This document shows positions 51,152-59,814 of a stretch of DNA of 64,000 nt, in pieces. The translations under genes were made by a program, and so were the position numbers. The DNA is from DUPQ01 sp964563155 (GTDB taxonomy: Bacteria; Bacillota; Clostridia; DUPQ01): the NCBI GenBank assembly GCA_964563155.1, contig CAZLVL010000012.1, positions 24,789 to 88,788 on the forward strand. The letters run 5' to 3'. Position 1 is the stretch's first letter, and the number at the start of each line of letters is the position of its first letter. The notes below the pieces were generated by a model. It ran no database searches. It saw nothing but the letters and a program-made list of their open reading frames with translations, and was not told where the DNA came from.

Positions 51152-51592
51152 TTATTTAAATACATAGTCTTGTATAACCTGGGCCAACTCTTCTAAGATT
51201 CTTTGGTCTTCTTGGCTAAATCGAGAATAAAGGGGACTATCTATATCCAAAACCCCTAAGGCTTTTCCATCTTTAAAAAGAGGAATAACAATTTCAGAAT
51301 TAGAAGCAGAATCACAAGCGATGTGTCCTTCAAAGTTATGGACATTATCTACCCTCAAGGTCCTTTTCTCTTCTAGGGCTTTTCCACATACCCCTCTTCC
51401 CTTTTCAATCCTTATACAAGCAGGCTTGCCTTGAAAGGGGCCTAAAACTAGGGTCTCTCCGTGAAGAAGATAAAAGCCTGCCCAATTTAAATCTGAAAAT
51501 TTATCCATTATGAATGCAGATGCATTGGCAAGATTTGGTATGACCAATTCTTCATCTTCTACTAGGGCTTTTAACTCTTCTGCTAATGTCAT
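51152..51592 (-). CDS. msrC: Free methionine-(R)-sulfoxide reductase (GAF domain)
   Basis: This 146-residue protein is a single GAF domain with the three redox cysteines of the fRMsr family: Cys59 in K-P-A-C-I-R-I, Cys69 in G-R-G-V-C-G and Cys93 in H-I-A-C-D-S. The usual V-x-x-V-H and S-E-I-V-I-P segments are present. It reduces free Met-R-sulfoxide with thioredoxin. It is monocistronic with a strong terminator. Confidence 0.93.
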   Translation of the reverse strand: MTLAEELKALVEDEELVIPNLANASAFIMDKFSDLNWAGFYLLHGETLVLGPFQGKPACIRIEKGRGVCGKALEEKRTLRVDNVHNFEGHIACDSASNSEIVIPLFKDGKALGVLDIDSPLYSRFSQEDQRILEELAQVIQDYVFK

Positions 51593-51682
51593 GTTTATCT
51601 TTCCTTTTTTAGAACTTTAATTAATTATGATTTTTATCTTATTTTAATCTTTTTTTATCTTATTTTACTTTTTTTTTATTCT

Positions 51683-54283
51683 TTACTTAATTCTTATTCC
51701 ATAGATCTTTTCAGCATAAGTTCCTACAACTATCATATTTCCATAAACTGCAGGACTTGCTTCAATGGTTCTATAAAGCCTACCTTCACTAAGGGTGACT
51801 TGGTTTAATAAGGTGCCGCTAGCTCCATCTAAAAGAGAAATAATGCCGTTATGCTCACAATAGACAATATATCCCTTATTATCCTCTGTATAAACTACAA
51901 CAGGAGAAGACCAGCTGTAGCCAGATATATATTCCCATTCAATTTGACCTGACTCTTTATTAATTGCAATAAGTCTACCAGCCCAAATAGAATCTTGTTT
52001 GGTTTTACAAATATTAAAGATAACAATATCTTCCATATCATGCTTTCCTATTATTGGTGAAGCTAGGGCTCCTCCATTTATGACGTCTACAAAGTAGGTA
52101 GGAACATCAATTTGCCATAAAAGCTCACCAGTAAGACCATCAAACTTTCTAATATTACTATCTGCATCTTGTCTTCTAATATCCACTTCATTGGCAGTAT
52201 AGACAAATACGCCTTTATCTGTTACCTCAAGTGCAACAGATGAGTCTGTATCATCTTGGGTATTGTATGCCCATAGGATTTCAAGGCTGTGTAGGTCTAA
52301 GCATATTAAGTAGCCACTATTGTCTGTAAAATACATGTATTTACCATAGATAGAAGGAGAGCTTTCTATACCATAAGCATAGTAGCCTTGAGCCACATAC
52401 TTATACTTTATGGTACTAGGACTAAGACTAATTGTTTTAGCTTGCTTATCAAAAACAGTATTAAGGGTAACAATATAAATAACTCCATTTTCACCACATT
52501 CATAGTAGGTGTCATTTTCTATATCTAAAAGACCAGAAGAATCAAAGGCTCCCCAGGTTCTAGGGGCATAGCCATCATTACCGTGAATTTCATGGAGTAA
52601 TTGGCCATTAATAAGGCTAAAGATCCTATAGCCAAAGGGTTTATACCTTTCTTCTCCTTCATTGGTCATTCCACTTTCAATACCTTGACCTACATAAATC
52701 AAGGGATAACCTCTTGGATCTACAGTTAAGCTACCTTTTACTGGAACTCCAATGTATATATAGTCTCTACTTGCTTTACCTGTTTCTAAATCTAAAAAGT
52801 AGACGTTGCCATCTAAGGTTGCATAAATTACTTCTACAAAATCTTCCTTGCTTTTAAACTCATCATATACATTCATCATTTGCAAAGTATCATAATCCCA
52901 TTTAACAATAGAAGGCTGACCTGTCCAACCTACCCCTGGCCATATAGAACCAAAGCCAGTCATTCCCCCTATGACATAGCTCCACTCTTCTTCTAATTTG
53001 CTTTCTTTTATGTCAACTTTTCCATATCCTCCACCGTCTCTAAAGTTACTTCCTCTAAAGGTAGTAATACCTTCAATTTGAGAGTAGCTAGAAGAAAGAG
53101 GAAAATTTATCTTGTTTTTTGAAATATATGTTTCTATGGTTTTTCCACTGGAATCTTGAACGTAGGATTTAAACTTGCTGGCAAAAGCCCTAGCAGTAGG
53201 GTCTATATTATCTATAATTATTCCATGACTTAATTCATCTTTATCACTTAAGGCTATACCTTGGCTAAAGTATTCATTAAGAATTTCATTTATTTCCTTA
53301 AATAGTAGGGCCCCATCTTGAACAGAAGTCTTTTTACCACTTAAAGATAAAAGATACTTATTTTTACTATCTGCCATCACTGATGCATTAAAGGTCAATT
53401 TGTCTTGGTCTATACTGGCCAGTAAAGCAAAACTTGTAGATACAAAATCTTGGCCTAATAGATTGTACTCTTTGTAGTTAAAAGAATTTTGCATATAGGA
53501 GTAGAGCTGAGAGTATCCAGCTTTGTTGCTATCTAAGCGCTCATAAAAGACCTTTACAAGGGTAGATAAATCCTTACTAGAAAAAGAAGCAAGATCTGTG
53601 CTTATACCAAATTGGCCCATATAGTTTAATATATTTTGCTTTCCATATCTTCTTAACAAAATGTTAAGGGCACTTAAATCATCATATTTTAAGATATACT
53701 CACAAAGCTTTTCAACACTGGCTGATGTAATTGAGTTTTCTACCATATATGAGTTGATATTATAGTCTTCTTGCTTGTAAGAAAGGCTGGTATCTAAGGG
53801 AGTATTAGTCTTTACACTCTCTTCATAGGCATACATAACTAAAGCCAGCCTATAGCTAGAAAGGCTATCAAATTTTTGATTTGCATTTATATCTATATAT
53901 TGGTCTTTTGAATAGTCATAAAGAGAAAGTGAATATATACCAGCGGGATAAGATATTTTGTATTCTAGATATTCTTTTAATTGCTCTAGGTTTTCTATAT
54001 ATATTTCTTTTGGCTCTTCTACATCTGGCTCCTTGCTAGGTTCTTCGCTGGGGCTTTTGCTGGGAATTTGGCTAGTACTTAAAGAAGCACTGGGCTTTAT
54101 AGTAGGGCTGGGATTTTGAACACTTTGACTGGGGCTAGGCTTATCTATACCTGGAATGTAATCTTTAAGATATGCATACAAAAAGGCTATACCTATACAA
54201 AGTATAAAAAGAAAGATTCCTATACCTACTATCTTATTTCTCTTTTGTTTTTTTTTACTTTCTTTTTTCTTTTTATTTCCCAT
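51683..54283 (-). CDS. Membrane-anchored fusion of degenerate beta-lactamase-like domain and PQQ-type beta-propeller
   Basis: This 866-residue protein has a very basic N-terminus, one membrane helix (about 19-39) and a Pro/Ser linker to about 90. Residues about 95-345 resemble a class A beta-lactamase/penicillin-binding serine hydrolase, but the S-x-x-K active site reads S-S-Y-R and no S-D-N is evident, so it is probably inactive. From about 400 the chain has beta-propeller blades with quinoprotein-like W-x-Y/G-x-L-L-W patterns, such as L-E-I-L-W-A-Y, G-E-L-L-W-Q-I and G-Q-I-E-W-E-Y. The propeller lies outside the cell. A wall-binding or scaffold role is a guess. Repeats surround its start codon. 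Confidence 0.78.
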   Translation of the reverse strand: MGNKKKKESKKKQKRNKIVGIGIFLFILCIGIAFLYAYLKDYIPGIDKPSPSQSVQNPSPTIKPSASLSTSQIPSKSPSEEPSKEPDVEEPKEIYIENLEQLKEYLEYKISYPAGIYSLSLYDYSKDQYIDINANQKFDSLSSYRLALVMYAYEESVKTNTPLDTSLSYKQEDYNINSYMVENSITSASVEKLCEYILKYDDLSALNILLRRYGKQNILNYMGQFGISTDLASFSSKDLSTLVKVFYERLDSNKAGYSQLYSYMQNSFNYKEYNLLGQDFVSTSFALLASIDQDKLTFNASVMADSKNKYLLSLSGKKTSVQDGALLFKEINEILNEYFSQGIALSDKDELSHGIIIDNIDPTARAFASKFKSYVQDSSGKTIETYISKNKINFPLSSSYSQIEGITTFRGSNFRDGGGYGKVDIKESKLEEEWSYVIGGMTGFGSIWPGVGWTGQPSIVKWDYDTLQMMNVYDEFKSKEDFVEVIYATLDGNVYFLDLETGKASRDYIYIGVPVKGSLTVDPRGYPLIYVGQGIESGMTNEGEERYKPFGYRIFSLINGQLLHEIHGNDGYAPRTWGAFDSSGLLDIENDTYYECGENGVIYIVTLNTVFDKQAKTISLSPSTIKYKYVAQGYYAYGIESSPSIYGKYMYFTDNSGYLICLDLHSLEILWAYNTQDDTDSSVALEVTDKGVFVYTANEVDIRRQDADSNIRKFDGLTGELLWQIDVPTYFVDVINGGALASPIIGKHDMEDIVIFNICKTKQDSIWAGRLIAINKESGQIEWEYISGYSWSSPVVVYTEDNKGYIVYCEHNGIISLLDGASGTLLNQVTLSEGRLYRTIEASPAVYGNMIVVGTYAEKIYGIRIK

Positions 54284-54316
54284 TATTTCCTATTATTCCC
54301 ATTATTCCCATTATTC
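54280..54316. repeat. 9-bp tandem repeats overlapping a start region
   Basis: ATTATTCCC (GGGAATAAT on the coding strand) recurs about four times with small changes immediately before the ATG of the fusion protein. The start itself, ATGGGAAATA, resembles a copy of the unit. Each unit carries an ATG-like or purine-rich site. Confidence 0.8.
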
Positions 54317-54350
54317 TCAGTACTACACTATTTCTCTTTTATTATTTATT

Positions 54351-55262
54351 CTAAAACCATGAATCATTAACAAGAAAATTTTGAATCTCTTCATATGATG
54401 CAAAGTTCTCACTAAAGGCTGAGGCAGAACCAGCAGCTAAACCATATTTTAAGGCATACTCATAATCTTGCTTTTCAATGTAACCTGCTATAAAGCCAGC
54501 AGCCATTGAATCGCCAGCGCCAACAGTGTTGACAGCCTTTCCCTTAGGTGCATTTTTACAAAAGACTTCATCTTTATCTGTAACTAAAATAGCTCCCTCA
54601 TCTCCTAAGGATACAAGTACATTTTGAGCTCCCATTTCTTGCATTTGCTTAGCATGGGTTATAATTTCAGTATCTGAATAAAGCTCCTTATTAAAAAAAT
54701 CACACAATTCTTCTTTATTTGGTTTTACTAAAAATGGCTTATGCTTTAAGGAATTAGCAAGAAAACTCTTTGTGGTATCTATTACTACCCTAACCTCTTT
54801 GTCCTTTATGCCTTCTAAGATATCTGAATATACATTATCTCCTAAGCTTTTAGGAACATTGCCAGCTAATACTAGATAGCCTCCTTTTTTAATCTCTTTA
54901 ACCTGGTTAATAAGTTTTTGGACAGACTCTTTTGGTATATCTGGTCCAATGCCATTTATATCTGTCTCTGTGCCGGCTTTAACCTTTACATTTATACGAG
55001 AGATTCCAGATTCTAATCTAATAAAATCATTTTTAATCCCTATTTCATCCATTCTCTTAACAATGAAATCACCACTAAACCCTCCTACAAAACCAAGGGC
55101 TGTATTTTCAATTCCCAAGTTATGTAAAACAAGAGATACATTTATTCCCTTGCCACCTAGTTTGTATTGATCTTCTATGGAGCGATTTATTGTATTTGGA
55201 ACTAACTCTTTTAGCTTAATAGTATAATCAACTGCTGGATTAATTGTAACTGTATAAATCAT
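54351..55262 (-). CDS. fruK: 1-phosphofructokinase-type PfkB sugar kinase
   Basis: This 303-residue ribokinase-superfamily enzyme has the N-terminal T-V-T-I-N-P-A-V-D-Y, the substrate motif G-G-K-G-I-N-V-S near 37-44, and the catalytic base in V-G-A-G-D-S-M near 248-254. Best fit is 1-phosphofructokinase; tagatose-6-phosphate kinase is the alternative, since the two are hard to separate by eye. No fructose PTS or DeoR regulator is adjacent. GAGG lies before the ATG. Confidence 0.85.
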   Translation of the reverse strand: MIYTVTINPAVDYTIKLKELVPNTINRSIEDQYKLGGKGINVSLVLHNLGIENTALGFVGGFSGDFIVKRMDEIGIKNDFIRLESGISRINVKVKAGTETDINGIGPDIPKESVQKLINQVKEIKKGGYLVLAGNVPKSLGDNVYSDILEGIKDKEVRVVIDTTKSFLANSLKHKPFLVKPNKEELCDFFNKELYSDTEIITHAKQMQEMGAQNVLVSLGDEGAILVTDKDEVFCKNAPKGKAVNTVGAGDSMAAGFIAGYIEKQDYEYALKYGLAAGSASAFSENFASYEEIQNFLVNDSWF

Positions 55263-55276
55263 CTTTTTTCCTCACC

Positions 55277-56089
55277 TTATTTCTTAGAAAAAATCCATTC
55301 ATCATTTTCTTGCTTTACATAGGTACCAGCACCATAGATATAGTATTGGTCTTTAAGACTGTTGTTACCAGTAACCTTATCTCCCATTTGTACGTTAGAC
55401 CCTATTGTTATGCTTTGAAGTTTTGGATTACCATCCAAGGCATGGTCTTCAAGATCCATTAAACTATTAGGAAAGGTAATTTTTTTCATACTGGCATTTT
55501 GAGAAAAAGCATAAGCCCCTACCTTTAAAACAGTTTCAGGAATATGGACTTCATTGACATTGGCCTGATAAAAGGCTTTTTCTGCTATGTATAGGGTACC
55601 GTGGGGGATATAAAAGTCGGCTCTTACATAACCAGAGGGAAAGTATATTAATTCAGTTTTCCCCTTGTTGTATAAAATGCCGTTAACTGTGTCAAAAACC
55701 CTGTTCTCAAAACCTGCTTCAATTTTTACAAAATTAGGGCAGTTTTCAAAGGCTCCAGGCTGAATGCTGGTAACTGTTTTTGCAATGGTAAGGGTTCTTA
55801 AAGATTCACAATCTGTAAAAGCAGCGGTCATAACTCTTTCAATACCCTCTGAAAGCTCCACGCTTATAAGAGTCTTGTTTTGATAAAAGGCTCTTTCTCC
55901 TATAACTTTTATATCTTTATTATCTATTTTTGCAGGAACTGTTAGTTTTTTTACATCGGTTACACAAGAAACAACCCTATCTATTTCAACAGTATATTCA
56001 GTTTTTGTCTCGTGGGTAAGTATAAAATAAAGTAGGCTTGCAGCTATTAAAACTATAACTATTAGTGCCAAATATTTTATATTTTTCAT
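55277..56089 (-). CDS. Membrane-anchored leucine-rich-repeat (BspA/LRR_5-type) protein
   Basis: This encodes 270 residues from the ATG at 56089, which has GAGGATGGTT upstream; longer frames add a non-conserved stretch. One N-terminal membrane helix (about 6-25) is followed by repeated BspA-type leucine-rich units such as I-G-E-R-A-F-Y-Q-N-K-T-L-I-S-V, V-M-T-A-A-F-T-D-C-E-S-L, and V-G-A-Y-A-F-S-Q-N-A-S-M-K-K-I. BspA-like repeats mediate binding to proteins or surfaces. It ends 14 bases before fruK and may be co-transcribed, with no obvious shared function. Confidence 0.82.
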   Translation of the reverse strand: MKNIKYLALIVIVLIAASLLYFILTHETKTEYTVEIDRVVSCVTDVKKLTVPAKIDNKDIKVIGERAFYQNKTLISVELSEGIERVMTAAFTDCESLRTLTIAKTVTSIQPGAFENCPNFVKIEAGFENRVFDTVNGILYNKGKTELIYFPSGYVRADFYIPHGTLYIAEKAFYQANVNEVHIPETVLKVGAYAFSQNASMKKITFPNSLMDLEDHALDGNPKLQSITIGSNVQMGDKVTGNNSLKDQYYIYGAGTYVKQENDEWIFSKK

Positions 56090-56196
56090 AACCATCCTCT
56101 TTTCTTTATTGCTTTTTATTATATCACTTAAACAAAAAAAGCGCACTCAAAGAAACCTAATAGATATTAAGTTTTTATTACAAATATATCATTCCT

Positions 56197-57492
56197 TTAT
56201 TTATTATCTTTATCTTTATCCTTGTAAATAATCTTTGTAAGGGTTGTTCCTTCATCTTCTCTACTTATATTTCCCTTATCTACTTTACCTGCAAATTCTG
56301 GTGAAATGGAACCAGATTTAAACAAAGCAAATTTAGCAGATGCTGGTCCAATTAGTTCATATAGGACTGAAGAGGATAGGATTATGGTTAAAAGCATATC
56401 TCCAGCAGGTCCAGGAATCATTCTTTTTCCTAAAAAGGCCAAACCTATGGCAACACCTGCTTGAGGTACTAGGGCAAAACCTAAATACTTTCTTACCCCA
56501 TCTGGGGCCTTGGTGATCCAGGCTCCTAAGTAGGCACCTAAATACTTTCCTACAATCCTTATTAAAAAATAGGCAACACCCATTATACCTAAGGTAGCAA
56601 AAGAGGTAATATCCAGATTCATTCCAGATACCACAAAGAAAAGTGACAAGATTGGTGGAGTAAATTTTTCAACCTGCTTATACAACTCACTATCTCTAGT
56701 TAGGTTAATATAGGTAGTTCCATATACCATACAAGCTAAAAGAGGTGAAATTCCCACTGCAGAACAAAGACCAGCTATTCCAAATAAAAGGGCTATAGTT
56801 AATATTAGTCTGTTATCTTCACTTCTACGAGGGGTCATAAGTTTACTTAAGACATAACCACTTAGAAAGCCTAATACTAGGGCTACAACATTGAAAACTA
56901 AGGGCAATACAATTTCTGCTGTGGTCATCCCTTCTCCATCAATCCTATTTACAACCGCAGTTGCTATGGAAAAAACTATTAAACAAATTGCATCATCAAA
57001 GGCTACCACCTGTAAAAGAGTATTAACAAAATTACCCCTTGCTCTGTACTGACGAATAGTAACCATAGTAGAAGCTGGTGCAGTTGCTGTTGCTATTGCA
57101 CCTAGAAGTAGACAAAAATCCCAGGGTAGGTTAAATATCCAACGCATGAATAAGGTGATAAAAAGTCCTGCCAACAAGGATTCAAAAAGAGTGATAACTA
57201 TAATACCAGGTCCAGTTTGTCTAAAGGCTTCCTTTTTGAAAAACCTTCCTACTCCAAAAGCAATAAAGGCTAAGGCTATGTCACTTACAAAGGACATATC
57301 ATCTATTAACTTTACCGGTATAATATTAAAAACATGTTGACCAATTAAAATACCAGAAATAATATAGGCTGTAACGTTAGGTAATTTTGCTAACTTTGTA
57401 AGCCTAGTCATCAAAAAGCCTGCTAATAAAATAGCAGCTAGAGATAACAATATTATGGTAGTTTCATTTAATTGGTTTAAAAAATCTCTCAT
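56197..57492 (-). CDS. Monovalent cation:proton antiporter (CPA family)
   Basis: This 431-residue membrane protein has about 12 helices, with the C-P-A-typical segment A-T-A-T-A-P-A-S-T-M-V and the ion-binding F-D-D-A-I-C-L-I near 165. Its short hydrophilic C-terminal tail is unlike the TrkA-domain Kef types. It is probably a Na+ or K+/H+ exchanger. It is divergent from a LysR gene 178 bases away, which likely controls it. No ribosome site lies near the ATG; AAGGG is 27 bases upstream, directly after a five-codon in-frame mini-ORF. Confidence 0.85.
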   Translation of the reverse strand: MRDFLNQLNETTIILLSLAAILLAGFLMTRLTKLAKLPNVTAYIISGILIGQHVFNIIPVKLIDDMSFVSDIALAFIAFGVGRFFKKEAFRQTGPGIIVITLFESLLAGLFITLFMRWIFNLPWDFCLLLGAIATATAPASTMVTIRQYRARGNFVNTLLQVVAFDDAICLIVFSIATAVVNRIDGEGMTTAEIVLPLVFNVVALVLGFLSGYVLSKLMTPRRSEDNRLILTIALLFGIAGLCSAVGISPLLACMVYGTTYINLTRDSELYKQVEKFTPPILSLFFVVSGMNLDITSFATLGIMGVAYFLIRIVGKYLGAYLGAWITKAPDGVRKYLGFALVPQAGVAIGLAFLGKRMIPGPAGDMLLTIILSSSVLYELIGPASAKFALFKSGSISPEFAGKVDKGNISREDEGTTLTKIIYKDKDKDNK

Positions 57493-57670
57493 TCTAAATT
57501 TAAAAAATCTTATATTCCCTTAAACAAAGAATCTCATTTTGTTTAAAAAGAATATATTTGTCTCATTGCCTCCATATTTTTGATATGTTACTATTATAAC
57601 TGAATTTAATATAAAGTAAATTTATTATTTAATATCATACTATAACAAAACCTTATACAAGGAGTTTGCC

Positions 57671-58573
57671 ATGATTGATCCCAAACTGTATACCCTTTTA
57701 GAAGTAGTAAAACACCAAAGTTATACTAAGGCAGCTCAAGAGTTATCCCTTACTCAACCTGCTGTAACCCAGCATATAAAAAAGCTGGAAAAAGACCTAG
57801 GAATAAAAATCTTTTATAGGCTAGGAACCGAAATAAAAATTACCAATGAAGGGAAACTTTTGATTCAATATGCCAAAAGAAACATTGCCCTTCATGAAAA
57901 CTTAAAACAAGCCATAATCGATTCCAGAAAACACAGACAACAATACACAGTAGGCATTACCCATACAGCAGAAAGTAATGCTGTTGCAGAGGTTTTAGGT
58001 AGATACAGTGCTACAAATCCTGGTACAAAGATTTCCATAATATCTGATTCAATAAATAATCTTTATGAAATGCTAAAAAACTATGAGATTGATTTAGCTG
58101 TTGTAGAAGGGAAAGTAAGGGATAAAAATATTAATTCTTTGCTTTTAGATACTGACTCCTTAGTTTTAGCCTTGTCAAAAGACAATCCTCTATCACAAAA
58201 AGAGCAAATTACCTTAAATGAGTTAAAAAACCTACCCCTCATATTAAGAAGACCTTCATCTGGCACAAGAAACCTGTTTATTGCCCATATAGAAAGTAGA
58301 AATATCTCTTTAGAAGAATTTAATATAATTTTAGAGGTGGACAACATTGCAACCATAAAAGATTTGATTAGACACGAGGTTGGTGTCTCAATTTTATCTA
58401 AAAGTGTCTGCTTAGATGAGTTGAGAAAGGGAAAACTATCTGTTTTACCTATTGAAGATTTAAGTACCATTAGAGAGATAAACATTCTTTACCATAAGGA
58501 TTTTGAAAATACAGACATTCTTGAAAGCATAATAAAACAATACAATAAGGTTAAGCTTAACTATCATTCGTAA
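57671..58573 (+). CDS. LysR-family transcriptional regulator
   Basis: This 300-residue protein has an N-terminal winged helix-turn-helix (about 1-60; S-Y-T-K-A-A-Q-E-L-S-L-T-Q-P-A-V-T as the core) and a periplasmic-binding-like effector domain. AAGGAG lies before the ATG. It is divergent from the antiporter gene. The shared gap has two ATTTAATAT copies (57604-57612 and 57627-57635) and GTTA-N6-TAAC at 57587-57600 as possible binding sites. Closest functional type seen by pattern is the CysL/CbbR-like class. The effector is unknown. Confidence 0.9.
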   Translation: MIDPKLYTLLEVVKHQSYTKAAQELSLTQPAVTQHIKKLEKDLGIKIFYRLGTEIKITNEGKLLIQYAKRNIALHENLKQAIIDSRKHRQQYTVGITHTAESNAVAEVLGRYSATNPGTKISIISDSINNLYEMLKNYEIDLAVVEGKVRDKNINSLLLDTDSLVLALSKDNPLSQKEQITLNELKNLPLILRRPSSGTRNLFIAHIESRNISLEEFNIILEVDNIATIKDLIRHEVGVSILSKSVCLDELRKGKLSVLPIEDLSTIREINILYHKDFENTDILESIIKQYNKVKLNYHS

Positions 58574-58640
58574 TATATGAATTTTAAAAAAGAAAAATTA
58601 ATTTCAAAAAAGGAATTTACTTAAGCAAAAAAGATAAGAA

Positions 58641-58677
58641 AACCCCCTATTTCCAACCAATCTGGACTTAGGGGGTT
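58641..58677 (-). terminator. Terminator after the L25 gene (possibly bidirectional)
   Basis: AACCCCCTA (58641-58649) pairs with TAGGGGGTT (58669-58677). On the minus strand it is followed by TTTTCTT, serving L25; on the plus strand an A/T-rich tail could serve the LysR gene. Confidence 0.87.
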
Positions 58678-58726
58678 AAATTTTATCTTCTAATTTATAT
58701 TAATAAATCTTTACTTTTAATATCTA

Positions 58727-59374
58727 CTATTCTTCAGATGCTTCTTCGCTTACTTCTTCGCTTGCTACGTCTGCTACATCTTCGCCTACAGCAGCTTCTT
58801 CAGCTTCAGCAGCTTCTTCTTCATCTTCAATTGTTCTAGGAACAGTTATTGTAATAACTGGGGTGTCGTCTGGAACAAGAACTTCAACTTTTTTATTCTT
58901 AGATATGTCCAAGTCTCCAACAAGAACAATATCACCAGCGGTCATTCCAGCTACACTGATTTCCACAGTTTCAACCATGTCAGCAGGTAGAGCTGAGTAA
59001 GGAATTTCATTCATTAGTTGCATTACAACACCTTCAGTAACATTGTCTCTTCCTGACAATAGGACTTGAGCAACACTTCTAACTTTTTCAGTTGCACTAA
59101 GAGCTTGGAAGCTAATATGTTCTATTCTTGTTGTTGCAGGTATGTATGTTACTTCTTTTAGTATTGCTTGATAGGGTTCACCATCAATTTCCAAATCGAT
59201 TTTAGATCCGATGAATCTGGAGCGAAGAAGCTTATTGGCTACTAACTCAGAAAATTGCACCGAAATTGAATCTTCAAGATGCTTTCCATAAAGTATTGCA
59301 GGTATGATGCCTTGTCTTCTTAACTGTCTTCCTCTTAAGCCTTCTTGACGCTTGTCCAGTTTTATTGTTGTCAT
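58727..59374 (-). CDS. rplY: Ribosomal protein L25, general stress CTC form
   Basis: This 215-residue protein has an N-terminal 5S rRNA-binding L25 domain (R-Q-L-R-R-Q-G-I-I-P-A-I-L-Y-G near 17-31), then the TL5/CTC beta domain (to about 185) and a very acidic Glu/Ala tail. CTC proteins bind 5S rRNA in the large ribosomal subunit and are stress-induced in Bacillus. AAGGAG lies before the ATG and a terminator follows it. Confidence 0.94.
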   Translation of the reverse strand: MTTIKLDKRQEGLRGRQLRRQGIIPAILYGKHLEDSISVQFSELVANKLLRSRFIGSKIDLEIDGEPYQAILKEVTYIPATTRIEHISFQALSATEKVRSVAQVLLSGRDNVTEGVVMQLMNEIPYSALPADMVETVEISVAGMTAGDIVLVGDLDISKNKKVEVLVPDDTPVITITVPRTIEDEEEAAEAEEAAVGEDVADVASEEVSEEASEE

Positions 59375-59492
59375 GTGTTTCTCCTTAAAGTTTCTTCTTT
59401 CTTATATATAAATATAAATATGTCGCATAATTACAAGCACACTCTAGTTTACCACATTTTTTTCATATAACAAGTGCAATTTGCAAATTTTA

Positions 59493-59522
59493 AAAAGGAC
59501 CCTTTTATATAAAGATCCTTTT
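59493..59522 (-). terminator. Terminator of the tRNA-Leu/tRNA-fMet unit
   Basis: On the minus strand AAAAGGATC pairs with GGTCCTTTT (one G-T pair) with a T-rich tail. It starts five bases after the CCA end of tRNA-fMet. Confidence 0.75.
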
Positions 59523-59527
59523 CTAAA

Positions 59528-59604
<77 letters not shown>

Positions 59605-59610
59605 CTATGA

Positions 59611-59698
59611 TGGTACCGAAGACCGGAATCGAACCGGTACAGTTTATTCAACTGCAGGATTTTAAGTCCTGTGCGTCTGCCAATTCCGCCACTTCGGC
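59611..59698 (-). tRNA. tRNA-Leu (TAA)
   Basis: An 88-base class II tRNA with a long variable arm, anticodon TAA in GGACTTAAAATCC, T-loop GGTTCGATTCC and an encoded CCA. It lies six bases before tRNA-fMet in the same transcript. Confidence 0.96.
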
Positions 59699-59717
59699 AA
59701 GTCTTGCGACTTCACTT

Positions 59718-59746
59718 ATTATATACATCACCTATAGCACTGTCAA
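59718..59746 (-). promoter_or_regulatory. Consensus promoter of the tRNA-Leu/fMet unit
   Basis: TTGACA (59741-59746) and TATAAT (59718-59723) are both perfect and 17 bases apart on the minus strand, as expected for a stable-RNA promoter. Confidence 0.93.
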
Positions 59747-59814
59747 CATAAATTTGTTCAAAGTCACCACAAAGTCGTCTTAGTCTAGTTTGTATCTTCT
59801 TAGTAATTATTCCT

